Positions 26,253-34,542 of a stretch of 64,000 bases of DNA are shown here, in pieces. The stretch spans positions 62,001-126,000 of the forward strand of contig JAETOO010000014.1 in NCBI GenBank assembly GCA_021771715.1, written 5' to 3'. The notes under the pieces were generated by a model. That model was not told where the DNA came from and made no database searches. It saw nothing but the letters and a program-made list of their open reading frames with translations. Source of the DNA: Oscillospiraceae bacterium. Its GTDB lineage: Bacteria; Bacillota; Clostridia; Lachnospirales; Lachnospiraceae. Both the position numbers and the translations under genes were made by a program. Numbering within the stretch: the first letter of the stretch is position 1; each line of letters starts with the position of its first letter.

Positions 26253-26744
26253 TTATGCCTGAGTTTCACTCGGGTATACGAGCCGCTCCTGGGTGATGCC
26301 GTCGAGCACCTCGCGCAGATAGCGGTCGGCGAGATAGTTTGCCATTCCGAGGTTCATGTCGAGATAGTTGCCGCAGTCCTTCGGATCCGCGCCCGGCACC
26401 GCATCGCGGTAGTCGCGGATGAACGTGAACAGATCGCGCATGAGCGGCACGATATCGGCGGATGCATAATCGCCTGCGAGCAGCAGATAGAATCCGGTGC
26501 GGCAGCCCATCGGCCCGAAATAGATGGTCCGATCCTTCCAGACGGGATCATTGCGCAGATAAGTTGCGGCGAGATGCTCGATGGTATGTACCTCGGCCGT
26601 ATTCATGACCGGTTCACAGTTTGGTCGCGTCATCCGGATATCGAAGGTCGTGATCACCTCCGAGCCGACATGGTCCTTCCGTGAGACATAGAGGCCCGGG
26701 AGCAGCCGGAGATGGTCGATCGTGAAGCTTGTTATTTTTTCCAT
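26253..26744 (-). CDS. luxS: S-ribosylhomocysteine lyase (autoinducer-2 synthesis)
   Basis: 163 residues with AAAAGGAG before the ATG. The metal site is intact: HTIEHLAATYLRN gives His53 and His57 with catalytic Glu56, and PKDCGNYLDMNL gives the third ligand Cys. GPMGCRTGFYLLLAG holds the catalytic Cys. LuxS splits S-ribosylhomocysteine into homocysteine and DPD, the precursor of AI-2, as part of the activated methyl cycle. It usually has a pfs partner; none is in the window. The region upstream of luxS is taken up by the nested inverted-repeat element. Confidence 0.96.
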   Translation of the reverse strand: MEKITSFTIDHLRLLPGLYVSRKDHVGSEVITTFDIRMTRPNCEPVMNTAEVHTIEHLAATYLRNDPVWKDRTIYFGPMGCRTGFYLLLAGDYASADIVPLMRDLFTFIRDYRDAVPGADPKDCGNYLDMNLGMANYLADRYLREVLDGITQERLVYPSETQA

Positions 26745-26775
26745 AAGAACAGACTCCTTTTGATAAGATTTTAAA

Positions 26776-27063
26776 GTTACAGTTTAGCCAGCCACTGTCA
26801 GAGAAGATAGCAGGGCCGTCCAAAAGCGACTGTAGCGAGTCTTTACAAGTTCTTAGGGCTCAGAATGCCGGAGCAACTGTAAAAATCCTGCGTTCAAGCA
26901 GGATTTTTAGCTGGCTCTGTCTGAGGAAAATGTGCATCAGGCACATTTTTCGAGTTGCCAGCGGCAGTTGCGCAGTATTTTGAACCCTTAGAACTTGTAG
27001 ACGAGCGATTTGGAGCTTTCGGACGGTCCTGCTATCTTCTCGTCCGGGTTGCTGAACCGTAAC
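26776..27063. repeat. Long inverted repeat, family 2, copy 1, split by a nested element
   Basis: Arms of about 52 bases beginning GTTACAGTTTAGCCAGCC and ending GTTGCTGAACCGTAAC flank the segment. The same sequence occurs uninterrupted in 124 bases at 46629. Here a 165-base element (26836-27000) separates GCGACTGTAG from ACGAGCGATTTGG. Confidence 0.88.
26836..27000. repeat. Nested inverted-repeat element inserted in family 2 copy 1
   Basis: Ends are CTTTACAAGTTCTTAGGGCTCA and TGAACCCTTAGAACTTGTAG, inverted to each other over about 35 bases with several mismatches. Two perfect internal hairpins are present: AAAAATCCTGC/GCAGGATTTTT (26881-26908) and AAAATGTGC/GCACATTTT (26927-26949). GTAG stands at both junctions and could be a 4-bp target duplication. 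It is absent from the second family 2 copy. Confidence 0.8.
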
Positions 27064-27115
27064 TTTTGATATTATTGTAACGCTATTGTAACAGATCGCC
27101 GTGCTTGTTACAACC

Positions 27116-27144
27116 TTGACTTTGGAGTTGTGAGATGTTAGAAT
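27116..27144 (+). promoter_or_regulatory. SigA-type promoter of trpS
   Basis: TTGACT, 17 bases, TAGAAT; it ends 60 bases before the ATG. The region between has no T-box specifier or antiterminator motif. Confidence 0.75.
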
Positions 27145-27204
27145 TACGGGAACAAAGAAAAATTGTTATAGATCAGAATGAGAACAGAAAAGAGGGAAAC
27201 GGTC

Positions 27205-28209
27205 ATGATTGACAACAAAAAGGTATTGTTCAGCGGCATGCAGGCGACAGGGAATCTGACTCTGGGAAATTATCTCGGGGCGCTGAAGAACTGGGTGACG
27301 TTGCACGATGAGTACGAGTGCTTCTACTCGGTGGTTGACATGCACTCGATCACGGTTCGCCAGGACCCGGCTGTGCTGCGGAAGCGTGCGCGCGCGCTGC
27401 TTACCTTATACATAGCGGCCGGCCTTGATCCGGAGAAGAACTGCATTTACTATCAGTCGCACGTGTCGGGCCATGCGGAGCTCGCGTGGATCCTGAACTG
27501 CTTTACGTATATGGGAGAGCTGAGCCGCATGACGCAGTTCAAGGACAAGGCGGCGAAGCACGCGGACAACATCAACGCGGGATTGTTTACGTACCCGGTG
27601 CTGATGGCCGCGGATATCCTGCTCTACCAGACGGATGTCGTGCCGGTCGGCATCGACCAGATGCAGCATCTCGAGATCACGCGCGACATTGCGCAGCGCT
27701 TTAACGGGATCTACGGGGACGTCTTCACGATCCCGGAGGCGTATATCGGAAAGACCGGGGCGAAGATCATGAGCCTGCAGGATCCGACCAAGAAGATGAG
27801 CAAGTCGGACGAGAATGTGAACGCGAGCATCTATCTGATGGACGATCCGGATGCGATCCGCAGAAAGTGCAAGCGCGCCGTGACAGACTCGCTCGGCGAG
27901 ATCCGCTATTCGGATGAGCAGCCGGGTGTGAAGAATCTGATCAGCATTTACAGTGCCTGCCTGAACAAGACGCCGGAGGAGGTCGAGCGCGAGTTCGCAG
28001 GCCGCGGCTACGGCGAGTTCAAGGAGGCGGTCGGCGAGGCAGTCGTGTCTGTGCTGGAACCGCTGCAGAAGCGCGTCCACGAGCTGGAGAAGGATAAGAG
28101 CTACATCGACGGCATTATCAAGAACAACGCGGAGAAGGCGACGTACTACGCGCAGAAGACGCTGCGCAAGGTCCAGAGAAAGATCGGATTCCCGGACCGG
28201 ATCCGGTAA
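27205..28209 (+). CDS. trpS: Tryptophanyl-tRNA synthetase
   Basis: The ATG at 27205 is chosen because AGAGGGA lies 8-9 bases before it; the upstream ATG at 27178 has no ribosome site. 334 residues, usual for bacterial TrpRS. The class I signatures are SGMQATGNLTLGNYLGA (HIGH-type) and DPTKKMSKSD (KMSKS). Further family marks are YSVVDMHSIT, TYPVLMAADILLYQTDVVPVG and DQMQHLEITRDIAQRFN. It charges tRNA-Trp. In many Firmicutes trpS is under T-box control; no such leader is seen, and a SigA promoter stands directly upstream. Confidence 0.96.
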   Translation: MIDNKKVLFSGMQATGNLTLGNYLGALKNWVTLHDEYECFYSVVDMHSITVRQDPAVLRKRARALLTLYIAAGLDPEKNCIYYQSHVSGHAELAWILNCFTYMGELSRMTQFKDKAAKHADNINAGLFTYPVLMAADILLYQTDVVPVGIDQMQHLEITRDIAQRFNGIYGDVFTIPEAYIGKTGAKIMSLQDPTKKMSKSDENVNASIYLMDDPDAIRRKCKRAVTDSLGEIRYSDEQPGVKNLISIYSACLNKTPEEVEREFAGRGYGEFKEAVGEAVVSVLEPLQKRVHELEKDKSYIDGIIKNNAEKATYYAQKTLRKVQRKIGFPDRIR

Positions 28210-28329
28210 CGGTTCAAAACTTACATGCCTGCTTCGCAGGCACCACTACGCATGAAAGTCGATTGCTCCGTGCTTCGCACTCCTGCAATCGACCCCGATA
28301 TTCGCAATCCGACCTATCGGTCTACTTGC
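28210..28329. other. Hairpin-rich gap between convergent trpS and pseudouridine synthase genes
   Basis: Contains TGCCTGCTTCGCAGGCA (28227-28243) and GTCGATTGC ... GCAATCGAC (28258-28294). Neither is followed by a clear T run. The sequence could serve as a shared 3' end or be another dispersed palindromic repeat. Confidence 0.4.
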
Positions 28330-29388
28330 TCATACCGGGGGTGCGCCAAATGATGCGAGCAGCTGTGCCATGTCATCGGGGAGCCCTGCACGAAAGTGCA
28401 GCGGCTCCTTTGTGATGGGGTGCAGAAAATCGAGGGACCAGGAGTGCAGCGCCTGTCTGCCGATCGGGGTCGCGGAGCCGGGATTGTAGAGGAAATCGCC
28501 TGCGAGCGGGTGGCCGATGGAGGTCAGGTGCACGCGGATCTGGTGCGTGCGTCCGGTCTCCAGGCGGATCCGCAGAAGCGAGAGACAGAGCGCATCGCCG
28601 GAAGCGCACGGCGAAGCGGACGCAGAGATACCGCCTGTGCCGCACGGCGAAGAGAGCGCAGAGACACCGTCCGTGCCGCACGGCGAAGAGAGCGCAGAGA
28701 CACCGTCCGTGCCGCACGGCGAAGAGGGCGCAGAGATGCCGCCGACCGCGAGCCGCTCAAAATGCGTGACAGCCGTCTCCCCGTGCACCGGGTCGACGCA
28801 GCGCATGATGGCGGAGTCCGGCTTGCGGGCGATCGGGGCGGTGATGGTGCCGGACTTTGGCGTGCAGCCCTCCGCGACGGCGAGATACTGCCGGTGAATG
28901 CTCCGGTCGGCCGACATCTGATAGAGGATCGCGGCGCTCAGCATGTTTTTTGCGATGATCAGCAGGCCGCTGGTGTCGCGGTCGAGGCGGTTGACGCAGC
29001 GGTAGACGAAGGGGAGCTGACGCGAGGCAAAGTAGTGCACGATGCCGTTGGCGAGCGTGTTGTCGTGATTGTGGACGGACGGGTGGATCGGCATGTCGGG
29101 CGCCTTGTCGACGACCATCAGGTCCTCATCCTCGTAAACGATATGGAGCGGAAGCGGGACCGGGAGGATCTGCTCGGAGGCCGTCTCCTCCGTGACATGC
29201 AGTGTCAGCTCGTCCCCCGCGGCCAGCCGCTGACTCGCGTACGCCCAGCTTCCGTTGAGGACGATGCCGTGGTCGGTCCGCTTCAGGTGCGTGAGCACGT
29301 GGTGAGAGCAGCCAAGCCTCTTCAGGTATTCTTCAATTTTCATCCCGGCGTCCTGCGCCGCAATCCGGCAGGTGAGATCCCGATCCAT
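28330..29388 (-). CDS. RluA/RluD-family RNA pseudouridine synthase with a tandem-repeat insertion
   Basis: 352 residues. The N-terminal 75 residues resemble an S4-like RNA-binding domain (MKIEEYLKRLGCSHHVLTHLK). Motif I is VVDKAPDMPIHPS, and the catalytic motif VNRLDRDTSGLLIIAKN carries Asp136; LETGRTHQIRVHLTSIGHPLAGDFLY is the conserved C-terminal motif. Between the catalytic core and the last motif, residues about 205-265 are an insertion made of 12-residue units of the type SSPCGTDGVSAL. The insertion sits where RluA proteins have a surface loop, so activity may be kept. Target uridines in rRNA or tRNA cannot be named. Confidence 0.92.
   Translation of the reverse strand: MDRDLTCRIAAQDAGMKIEEYLKRLGCSHHVLTHLKRTDHGIVLNGSWAYASQRLAAGDELTLHVTEETASEQILPVPLPLHIVYEDEDLMVVDKAPDMPIHPSVHNHDNTLANGIVHYFASRQLPFVYRCVNRLDRDTSGLLIIAKNMLSAAILYQMSADRSIHRQYLAVAEGCTPKSGTITAPIARKPDSAIMRCVDPVHGETAVTHFERLAVGGISAPSSPCGTDGVSALSSPCGTDGVSALSSPCGTGGISASASPCASGDALCLSLLRIRLETGRTHQIRVHLTSIGHPLAGDFLYNPGSATPIGRQALHSWSLDFLHPITKEPLHFRAGLPDDMAQLLASFGAPPV
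28606..28749 (-). repeat. 36-bp tandem repeats in the pseudouridine synthase gene
   Basis: Units begin GCACGGCGAAG at 28606, 28642, 28678 and 28714, exactly 36 bases apart. Units two and three are identical; the outer ones diverge. In frame, so copy number could change without breaking the gene. Confidence 0.93.
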
Positions 29389-29495
29389 AGCCCGCTCGAT
29401 CCTTTCTGAATGTTTTTTCTCATTGTAACGGGATTCCGGCGTTTTGTCAAAAGTTACCCTCTGGCCGGCTACGACCGGAGAAGACCAAACAAGGA

Positions 29496-29525
29496 TTGAC
29501 AGTTTTTTTGAGGCAAGTATATAAT
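29496..29525 (+). promoter_or_regulatory. SigA-type promoter of the first hybrid kinase gene
   Basis: TTGACA, 18 bases, TATAAT, ending 37 bases before the ATG. It lies in the 174-base gap after the divergent pseudouridine synthase gene. Confidence 0.85.
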
Positions 29526-29562
29526 ATTACTGTATATACTTTGAACGTAAGGGGAACGAAAC

Positions 29563-32500
29563 ATGAAACAGGCAATAAAATCCTACATATGGCGCGCGGC
29601 TGTTTGGCTGACGGCAGCAGTTCTTTGCTTCTGTGTCGTTCCTGACCGGACTGCCGGGGCGGCGCAGGCAGAGACGCGGACCGTCCGGATTCCCTGCGGG
29701 ATCAATGATCTGCTTCGCCTGGATGAGAACGGCGAACCTGCAGGCTACTGTGCAGACTATCTCAATGAACTGGCCCAGCTCAACAACTGGACCTACGAGT
29801 ACGTCGACTGCAACTGGCCCGATGCGGTTGCCAAGCTGGAGTGCGGCGAACTGGACCTCCTCTTTCCCACCGATTATCTGCCGGAGCGGGAAAAGACGAT
29901 GGATTTCTCCACACAGGCGGGCGGTTTTACCTCCTATGGCCTGTTTGCCCGGTCCGACACCGGCTATGACTACGAGAATTTCAGCGCCTTCAACGGCGCC
30001 CGCATCGCGGTGACGCCCGGTTCCGCCAACGAGCAGGCCCTGGTCAGATTTGCCGAGACCCACGGCTTTACCTACATCCCTGTCTACCTGGATTCTTTGG
30101 AAGAAATGCTCCCCGCCCTTGAAGCAGGTCAGATCGATATGCTTCTGATCAGTTCCTCTACGAGCATCCCCAATACCGTGCTGCTGTCCGTACTGGATGC
30201 TTCCCCCTTCTATTTCACGGTCAAAGAGGGAAATACGGCACTGCTGGGTGAGCTGAACCGTGGGATGCAGCAGCTGATTACCACCGAGCCTGAGCTGGTG
30301 GCTGAAACCGCCCGGAAATGTCTTGTGGGCAACAATACCAACGCGCTGGCGCTGACGGACGAGGAGCGTGCCTTCGCATCTTCGCATCCCGAGATCGTGG
30401 TAGGCTTCTATGAGGAAACCGAACCGCTTGCCTATGTGCGGGAGGACGGGACCTACAGCGGCATCTACGTGAAGCTCCTGGAGTCTCTCCGGGACACGTC
30501 CGGTCTGAATCTGACCCTGCGCCCCATCAGCCGCTCCCAGGACTGGAAAGAGCTTCTGAAGAGCGGCGAGCTTGATTTCTACATCGGCGCTTCCGAAAAT
30601 TTTGTCCGTCAGGACGATGAGCTGTACTCCACCAGCGCGATCCTGGACTATGATAATATCCTGATCATGCAGCGAAGCTGTGTCTTTGACTCCCTGGATA
30701 CCCCTGTGATCGCATTGACCCAGGGCCGCTCCTACTGGATGAACTCTCTGCCGGAGCTTTTGCACACGGAGATTGAGGTGCAGTACTACACCAACGCGCG
30801 TCAATGCCTGCTGGCCGTGGCCCGCGGCGACGCGGATGCAACGCTGATCAACAATCTGGAGTTTAACTATCAATCGAAAAATGACCGGTTTGCCGATCTG
30901 ATCCAGTGGCAGGATTTCCAATCACCTTCCGAAGTGGGCCTGGTCGCGACGACGGATCCGGACAGCCCCATGTTCACCATCGTCAGCAAGGCGATCAAAC
31001 AGCTTTCCTCCGACCGCACCAGCTCGATCATCAGCAACCACCTCAATATGCCGTATGATTCATACACACTGGCAGATCAGCTGTACGCCTCACGGCTGGT
31101 GCTCAGCATTGTGGCCATCTCCATTCTGGCCGTTGCCCTCATCCTTGTGGTGATGTGGGTCGCCCACCGGCGGCAGCGGGCCGCAAAGGAGGCCGTTCAG
31201 AAGCGTGAAAAATATCAGCTTCAAATCCTGGCCGCTCTCAGCCAGGATTACTCCGTGATCTACTATGTGGATCTGGATCGGAATCAAAGCAGGGCAGTCC
31301 GGCAGGAAGAAGGGCTGCGGGACGCCCCGGAGACAGACGTTCCGGTCGTCCGCCGGTATTCGGAGGCAATGCAAAGCTTTCTCGGCGCCTATGTGCAGCC
31401 GGATACCAGAGGGCCTCTGCTGGAACTGTGTGATCCCCAGGCGGTCATCTGCCGGTTCCGGGAGGAGAAGGGCTTTTCTGTCCGCTATCGCATCCTTCCG
31501 AACCACCGGAATCAGGAGTTCTTTGAGATGCACTTCGTGGACGTAAGCGAGAGCGGACAGGAGCATGCGATGGTCCTGGGCATCCGCTGCGTGGATGAAG
31601 CCGTCCACGAGGAGCAGACGCAGAAGCAGCTTCTGCAGGACGCTTTGGAGGCCGCCAACCGGGCCAGCGCCGCCAAGTCCGACTTTATGTCAAAAATGTC
31701 CCACGACATTCGCACTCCCATGAACGCCATCATCGGCATGACTGCCATCGCGGCCGCCCATGCCGAAAATCCGGACCGCGTGCGGGACGCCCTCGGCAAG
31801 ATCTCCGCCTCCAGCCGGCATCTCCTGGGCCTCATCAACGAAGTCCTGGATATGAGCAAGGTCGAATCCGGCACCATCAGCCTGGCTGCGGAGGAATTCA
31901 GCCTGTCCGATCTGCTGAACAGCATGCTCCTGATGATCCAGCCTCAGATTCAGGCTCACAGACACAGCCTCCAGGTCCACATTCAGGACATTCAGCACGA
32001 GCATGTGGTCGGTGACAGCCTGCGCATCCAGCAGGTATTTCTGAACCTCATGAGCAACGCCGTGAAATACACCCCCGATGGCGGCGAGATCAGCTTCACC
32101 GTGCGGGAGCAGGCGGTGTCCGCAAGCTCCACGGGCTGCTATGAATTCATCGTCGAGGACAACGGCATCGGAATGTCGGAGGAGTATCTGACGCACATTT
32201 TTGAGCCGTTCAGCCGGGCGGAGGATCTGCGCACGAGCAAGATACAGGGCACCGGTCTGGGTATGGCCATTACCCAGACCATCGTACATATGATGAACGG
32301 CAACGTGACCGTGGAAAGTCAGCTGGGCAAAGGCTCTAAATTCACCGTGACCATTTATCTGAGGCTCCAGGATGCACAGGACATTGATACGTCAGAGCTG
32401 GCGGACCTCTCGGTGCTGGTGGTGGACGATGATGACTGCGCCTGCCAGTCCGTCTGCGCCATGCTGGATGAGATCGGAATGCGCAGTGAGGGCTGCACGT

Positions 32501-33213
32501 CCGGTCAGGATGCCATTGCGGCGGTTCAGCGCGGGCTGAATACGGCGCTCCCGTTCTACGCTGCCATTCTGGACTGGAAAATGCCCGGCATGGACGGTCT
32601 GGACACTGCCAGGGCCATAAAGGCTCTGGTCGGCGACACGCTTCCCATTATCATTCTCTCGGCCTATGACTGGTCCGATATTGAGCCGGAAGCACGGGCC
32701 GCCGGCGTAGATGCGTTCCTCAGCAAGCCGGTATTCAAATCCGGGCTGATCCGGACGTTCAAATCCCTCAGAAACGAGGCGCCGGGGGATATTGGTCAGA
32801 CCTCCCCGCTGGATTCGCTGCTGCAGCATGACTTCTCCGGGCGCCGGGTGCTTCTGGTTGAGGACAATGAGCTGAACCGGGAAATTGCGCGGGAGGTCCT
32901 GGAGATGGCCGGGCTTACCGTTGAGGAGGCGGAAAATGGTCAGATCGGCGTGGATCTGTTCTCCGCGTCCGAGGACGGTTACTACAGCCTGATTCTGATG
33001 GACATTCAAATGCCCGTCATGAATGGCTATGACGCCGCGGCGGCCATCCGTGCGCTGAAACGCCCGGACGCGCAGCGGATCCCCATCCTCGCGATGACTG
33101 CCAATGCCTTTGCGGAGGACATTCAAGCCGCCAGGGCCGTCGGGATGAACGAACATCTGGCCAAACCGATCGACTTTGAGGCGCTCGGCGCGGTTCTGAA
33201 AAAATATCTGTAA
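29563..33213 (+). CDS. Hybrid sensor histidine kinase with two periplasmic-binding-protein domains and two receivers
   Basis: 1216 residues. A signal peptide/anchor (1-35) leads into two solute-binding type 3 domains (about 40-265 and 275-500), then a membrane segment at about 512-534 (LVLSIVAISILAVALILVVMW). Next come a PAS-like domain, the HisKA box FMSKMSHDIRTPMNAIIG (His714), the ATPase (SNAVKYTPDGG, DNGIGMS, GTGLGMAI), and receivers with phospho-acceptors Asp1004 (ILDWKMPGMDG) and Asp1147 (LMDIQMPVMNG). The layout resembles BvgS/EvgS, but two receivers replace the Hpt domain. The binding domains suggest sensing an amino acid or similar small solute. No output regulator lies nearby. Confidence 0.94.
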   Translation: MKQAIKSYIWRAAVWLTAAVLCFCVVPDRTAGAAQAETRTVRIPCGINDLLRLDENGEPAGYCADYLNELAQLNNWTYEYVDCNWPDAVAKLECGELDLLFPTDYLPEREKTMDFSTQAGGFTSYGLFARSDTGYDYENFSAFNGARIAVTPGSANEQALVRFAETHGFTYIPVYLDSLEEMLPALEAGQIDMLLISSSTSIPNTVLLSVLDASPFYFTVKEGNTALLGELNRGMQQLITTEPELVAETARKCLVGNNTNALALTDEERAFASSHPEIVVGFYEETEPLAYVREDGTYSGIYVKLLESLRDTSGLNLTLRPISRSQDWKELLKSGELDFYIGASENFVRQDDELYSTSAILDYDNILIMQRSCVFDSLDTPVIALTQGRSYWMNSLPELLHTEIEVQYYTNARQCLLAVARGDADATLINNLEFNYQSKNDRFADLIQWQDFQSPSEVGLVATTDPDSPMFTIVSKAIKQLSSDRTSSIISNHLNMPYDSYTLADQLYASRLVLSIVAISILAVALILVVMWVAHRRQRAAKEAVQKREKYQLQILAALSQDYSVIYYVDLDRNQSRAVRQEEGLRDAPETDVPVVRRYSEAMQSFLGAYVQPDTRGPLLELCDPQAVICRFREEKGFSVRYRILPNHRNQEFFEMHFVDVSESGQEHAMVLGIRCVDEAVHEEQTQKQLLQDALEAANRASAAKSDFMSKMSHDIRTPMNAIIGMTAIAAAHAENPDRVRDALGKISASSRHLLGLINEVLDMSKVESGTISLAAEEFSLSDLLNSMLLMIQPQIQAHRHSLQVHIQDIQHEHVVGDSLRIQQVFLNLMSNAVKYTPDGGEISFTVREQAVSASSTGCYEFIVEDNGIGMSEEYLTHIFEPFSRAEDLRTSKIQGTGLGMAITQTIVHMMNGNVTVESQLGKGSKFTVTIYLRLQDAQDIDTSELADLSVLVVDDDDCACQSVCAMLDEIGMRSEGCTSGQDAIAAVQRGLNTALPFYAAILDWKMPGMDGLDTARAIKALVGDTLPIIILSAYDWSDIEPEARAAGVDAFLSKPVFKSGLIRTFKSLRNEAPGDIGQTSPLDSLLQHDFSGRRVLLVEDNELNREIAREVLEMAGLTVEEAENGQIGVDLFSASEDGYYSLILMDIQMPVMNGYDAAAAIRALKRPDAQRIPILAMTANAFAEDIQAARAVGMNEHLAKPIDFEALGAVLKKYL

Positions 33214-33238
33214 AACGCTTTGGGGTCTGAACTTTTAC

Positions 33239-33267
33239 TTAACAAAAGCCAGGAACTGTGATAAACT
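33239..33267 (+). promoter_or_regulatory. SigA-type promoter of the lactonase-family gene
   Basis: TTAACA, 17 bases, TAAACT, ending 42 bases before the ATG. Confidence 0.6.
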
Positions 33268-33309
33268 GGCTAAAAGAGCCTAAATGCGGGAAGAACAGGA
33301 GGTTTTTGA

Positions 33310-34365
33310 ATGGAACAGAAGGAGAAGTATGTTGCGTACGTCGGTACGTACACGCACGGCAGCAGTATCGGCGTCCACGTTTACGATATTGATGTGGAGG
33401 CAGGCATTATGACAGAGCGTGAAGTGATTCCGGTCAATAATGCCTCGCACATGGCAAAGTCCTACAGCGGCAAGTACCTGTACTCGATCGCCGACGAGGG
33501 CGTCGAGGTGCTCGCAATCCGGCCGGACGGGGGCCTGGACCCGATCAACAAGGTCGGGATTGACGGGATGCGCGGCTGCTATCTTTCGCCGGACAAGAGC
33601 GGAAAGTTTCTGTTCGTGGGCGGCTATCACGACGGCAAGGTGACGGTGGTTCACACGCACAGAGACGGACGTCTGGGCTCGATCATGGACGGCGTGTTCC
33701 ACAAGGGACTGGGCAGTGTGGCGGAGCGCAGCTTCCGGCCGCACGTGAGCTGTGTGCTCCCGACTCCGGACGACAAGTACCTGTGTGCGGTCGACAACGG
33801 GATCGACCAGGTGAAGATCTACAAGCTGGACGAGCGCAACGGCCGGATCCACCTGTACGACATCCTGCGCTGCAAGCTGGACTCCGGCCCGAGACTCCTG
33901 ACCTTCAGCAATGACGGCCGCTTCGCCTACATCAACTGTGAGCTGACGAACGAGATCGTCGTCTACAAGTACGACGGCAGCGGGCGGAGCCCGGAGTTCG
34001 AGAAGATTCAGGAGATCTCGACGCTGCGCGACCCGGACACCATCGGAAGCGCGTGCTGCGGCATGAAGCTGGCGCCGAGCGGGCGCTACCTGTACGCCTC
34101 GACGGCTGGGGAGAACACGGTGGCGATCTTCCGCGTCGACCAGGAGACGGGGATGCTCACAAGGATCTGCTGCCTGCCGATCAGCGGAGAGTACCCGAAG
34201 GACGTCGACGTATTCCCGGGAGAGCGGACGCTGGTGGTGCTGAACCACGAGTCGAACGAGATCCGCTTCTTCACGATCGACTACGAGAAGGGGCTGATCG
34301 TCATGAAGGGCCGCCCGATCAAGGTGGACACCCCGAACTGTATTCTGATTTCAAAGCTCGAATAG
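33310..34365 (+). CDS. Lactonase-family seven-bladed beta-propeller protein (6-phosphogluconolactonase-like)
   Basis: 351 residues, AGGAGG before the ATG. The repeated blade pattern is plain: YVGTYTHGSSIGVHVYDID, GKYLYSIADEGVEVLAI, GKFLFVGGYHDGKVTVVH, DKYLCAVDNGIDQVKIYKL, GRFAYINCELTNEIVVYKY, GRYLYASTAGENTVAIFRV, and FPGERTLVVLNHESNEIRFF. This matches the Pgl/YkgB lactonase family. A cytoplasmic enzyme acting on a sugar lactone is likely; the true substrate is not known, and many relatives are untested. It has its own promoter and terminator although it sits between kinase genes, so a link to their signalling is not shown. Confidence 0.88.
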   Translation: MEQKEKYVAYVGTYTHGSSIGVHVYDIDVEAGIMTEREVIPVNNASHMAKSYSGKYLYSIADEGVEVLAIRPDGGLDPINKVGIDGMRGCYLSPDKSGKFLFVGGYHDGKVTVVHTHRDGRLGSIMDGVFHKGLGSVAERSFRPHVSCVLPTPDDKYLCAVDNGIDQVKIYKLDERNGRIHLYDILRCKLDSGPRLLTFSNDGRFAYINCELTNEIVVYKYDGSGRSPEFEKIQEISTLRDPDTIGSACCGMKLAPSGRYLYASTAGENTVAIFRVDQETGMLTRICCLPISGEYPKDVDVFPGERTLVVLNHESNEIRFFTIDYEKGLIVMKGRPIKVDTPNCILISKLE

Positions 34366-34375
34366 GAGAGACGCA

Positions 34376-34421
34376 GGATCCCTTGGCAGAGGCCGCAGAC
34401 GGCCGCCAGGGGATCCTTTTT
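34376..34421 (+). terminator. Terminator of the lactonase-family gene
   Basis: GGATCCCTTGGC and GCCAGGGGATCC form a 12-pair stem with one G-U, followed by TTTTT. Confidence 0.9.
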
Positions 34422-34460
34422 GCCGCCTGTAATAAGACCTGTTCATATGCCGCGAAATGT

Positions 34461-34490
34461 TTGACATTGTGACATGCAATGCTTTATAAT
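34461..34490 (+). promoter_or_regulatory. SigA-type promoter of the second and third hybrid kinase genes
   Basis: TTGACA, 18 bases, TATAAT; ends 52 bases before the ATG at 34543. Near-consensus boxes suggest a fairly high basal level. Confidence 0.88.
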
Positions 34491-34542
34491 GGACCTGTAT
34501 TCTGGGAAGTGTGCGCAGTGACAAACATTGGGAGGCTGGCGT

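Noticed and set aside
26745-27204. T-box or other amino-acid riboswitch upstream of trpS
   Set aside because: No AGGGTGG-type antiterminator sequence or specifier loop; the structure is explained by the repeat elements.
28606-28749. CRISPR-like array near trpS
   Set aside because: The 36-bp units have no spacers and are in frame in a pseudouridine synthase gene.
29527-30921. 464-residue - strand frame
   Set aside because: Antisense to the first hybrid kinase with no recognisable domain or start signal.
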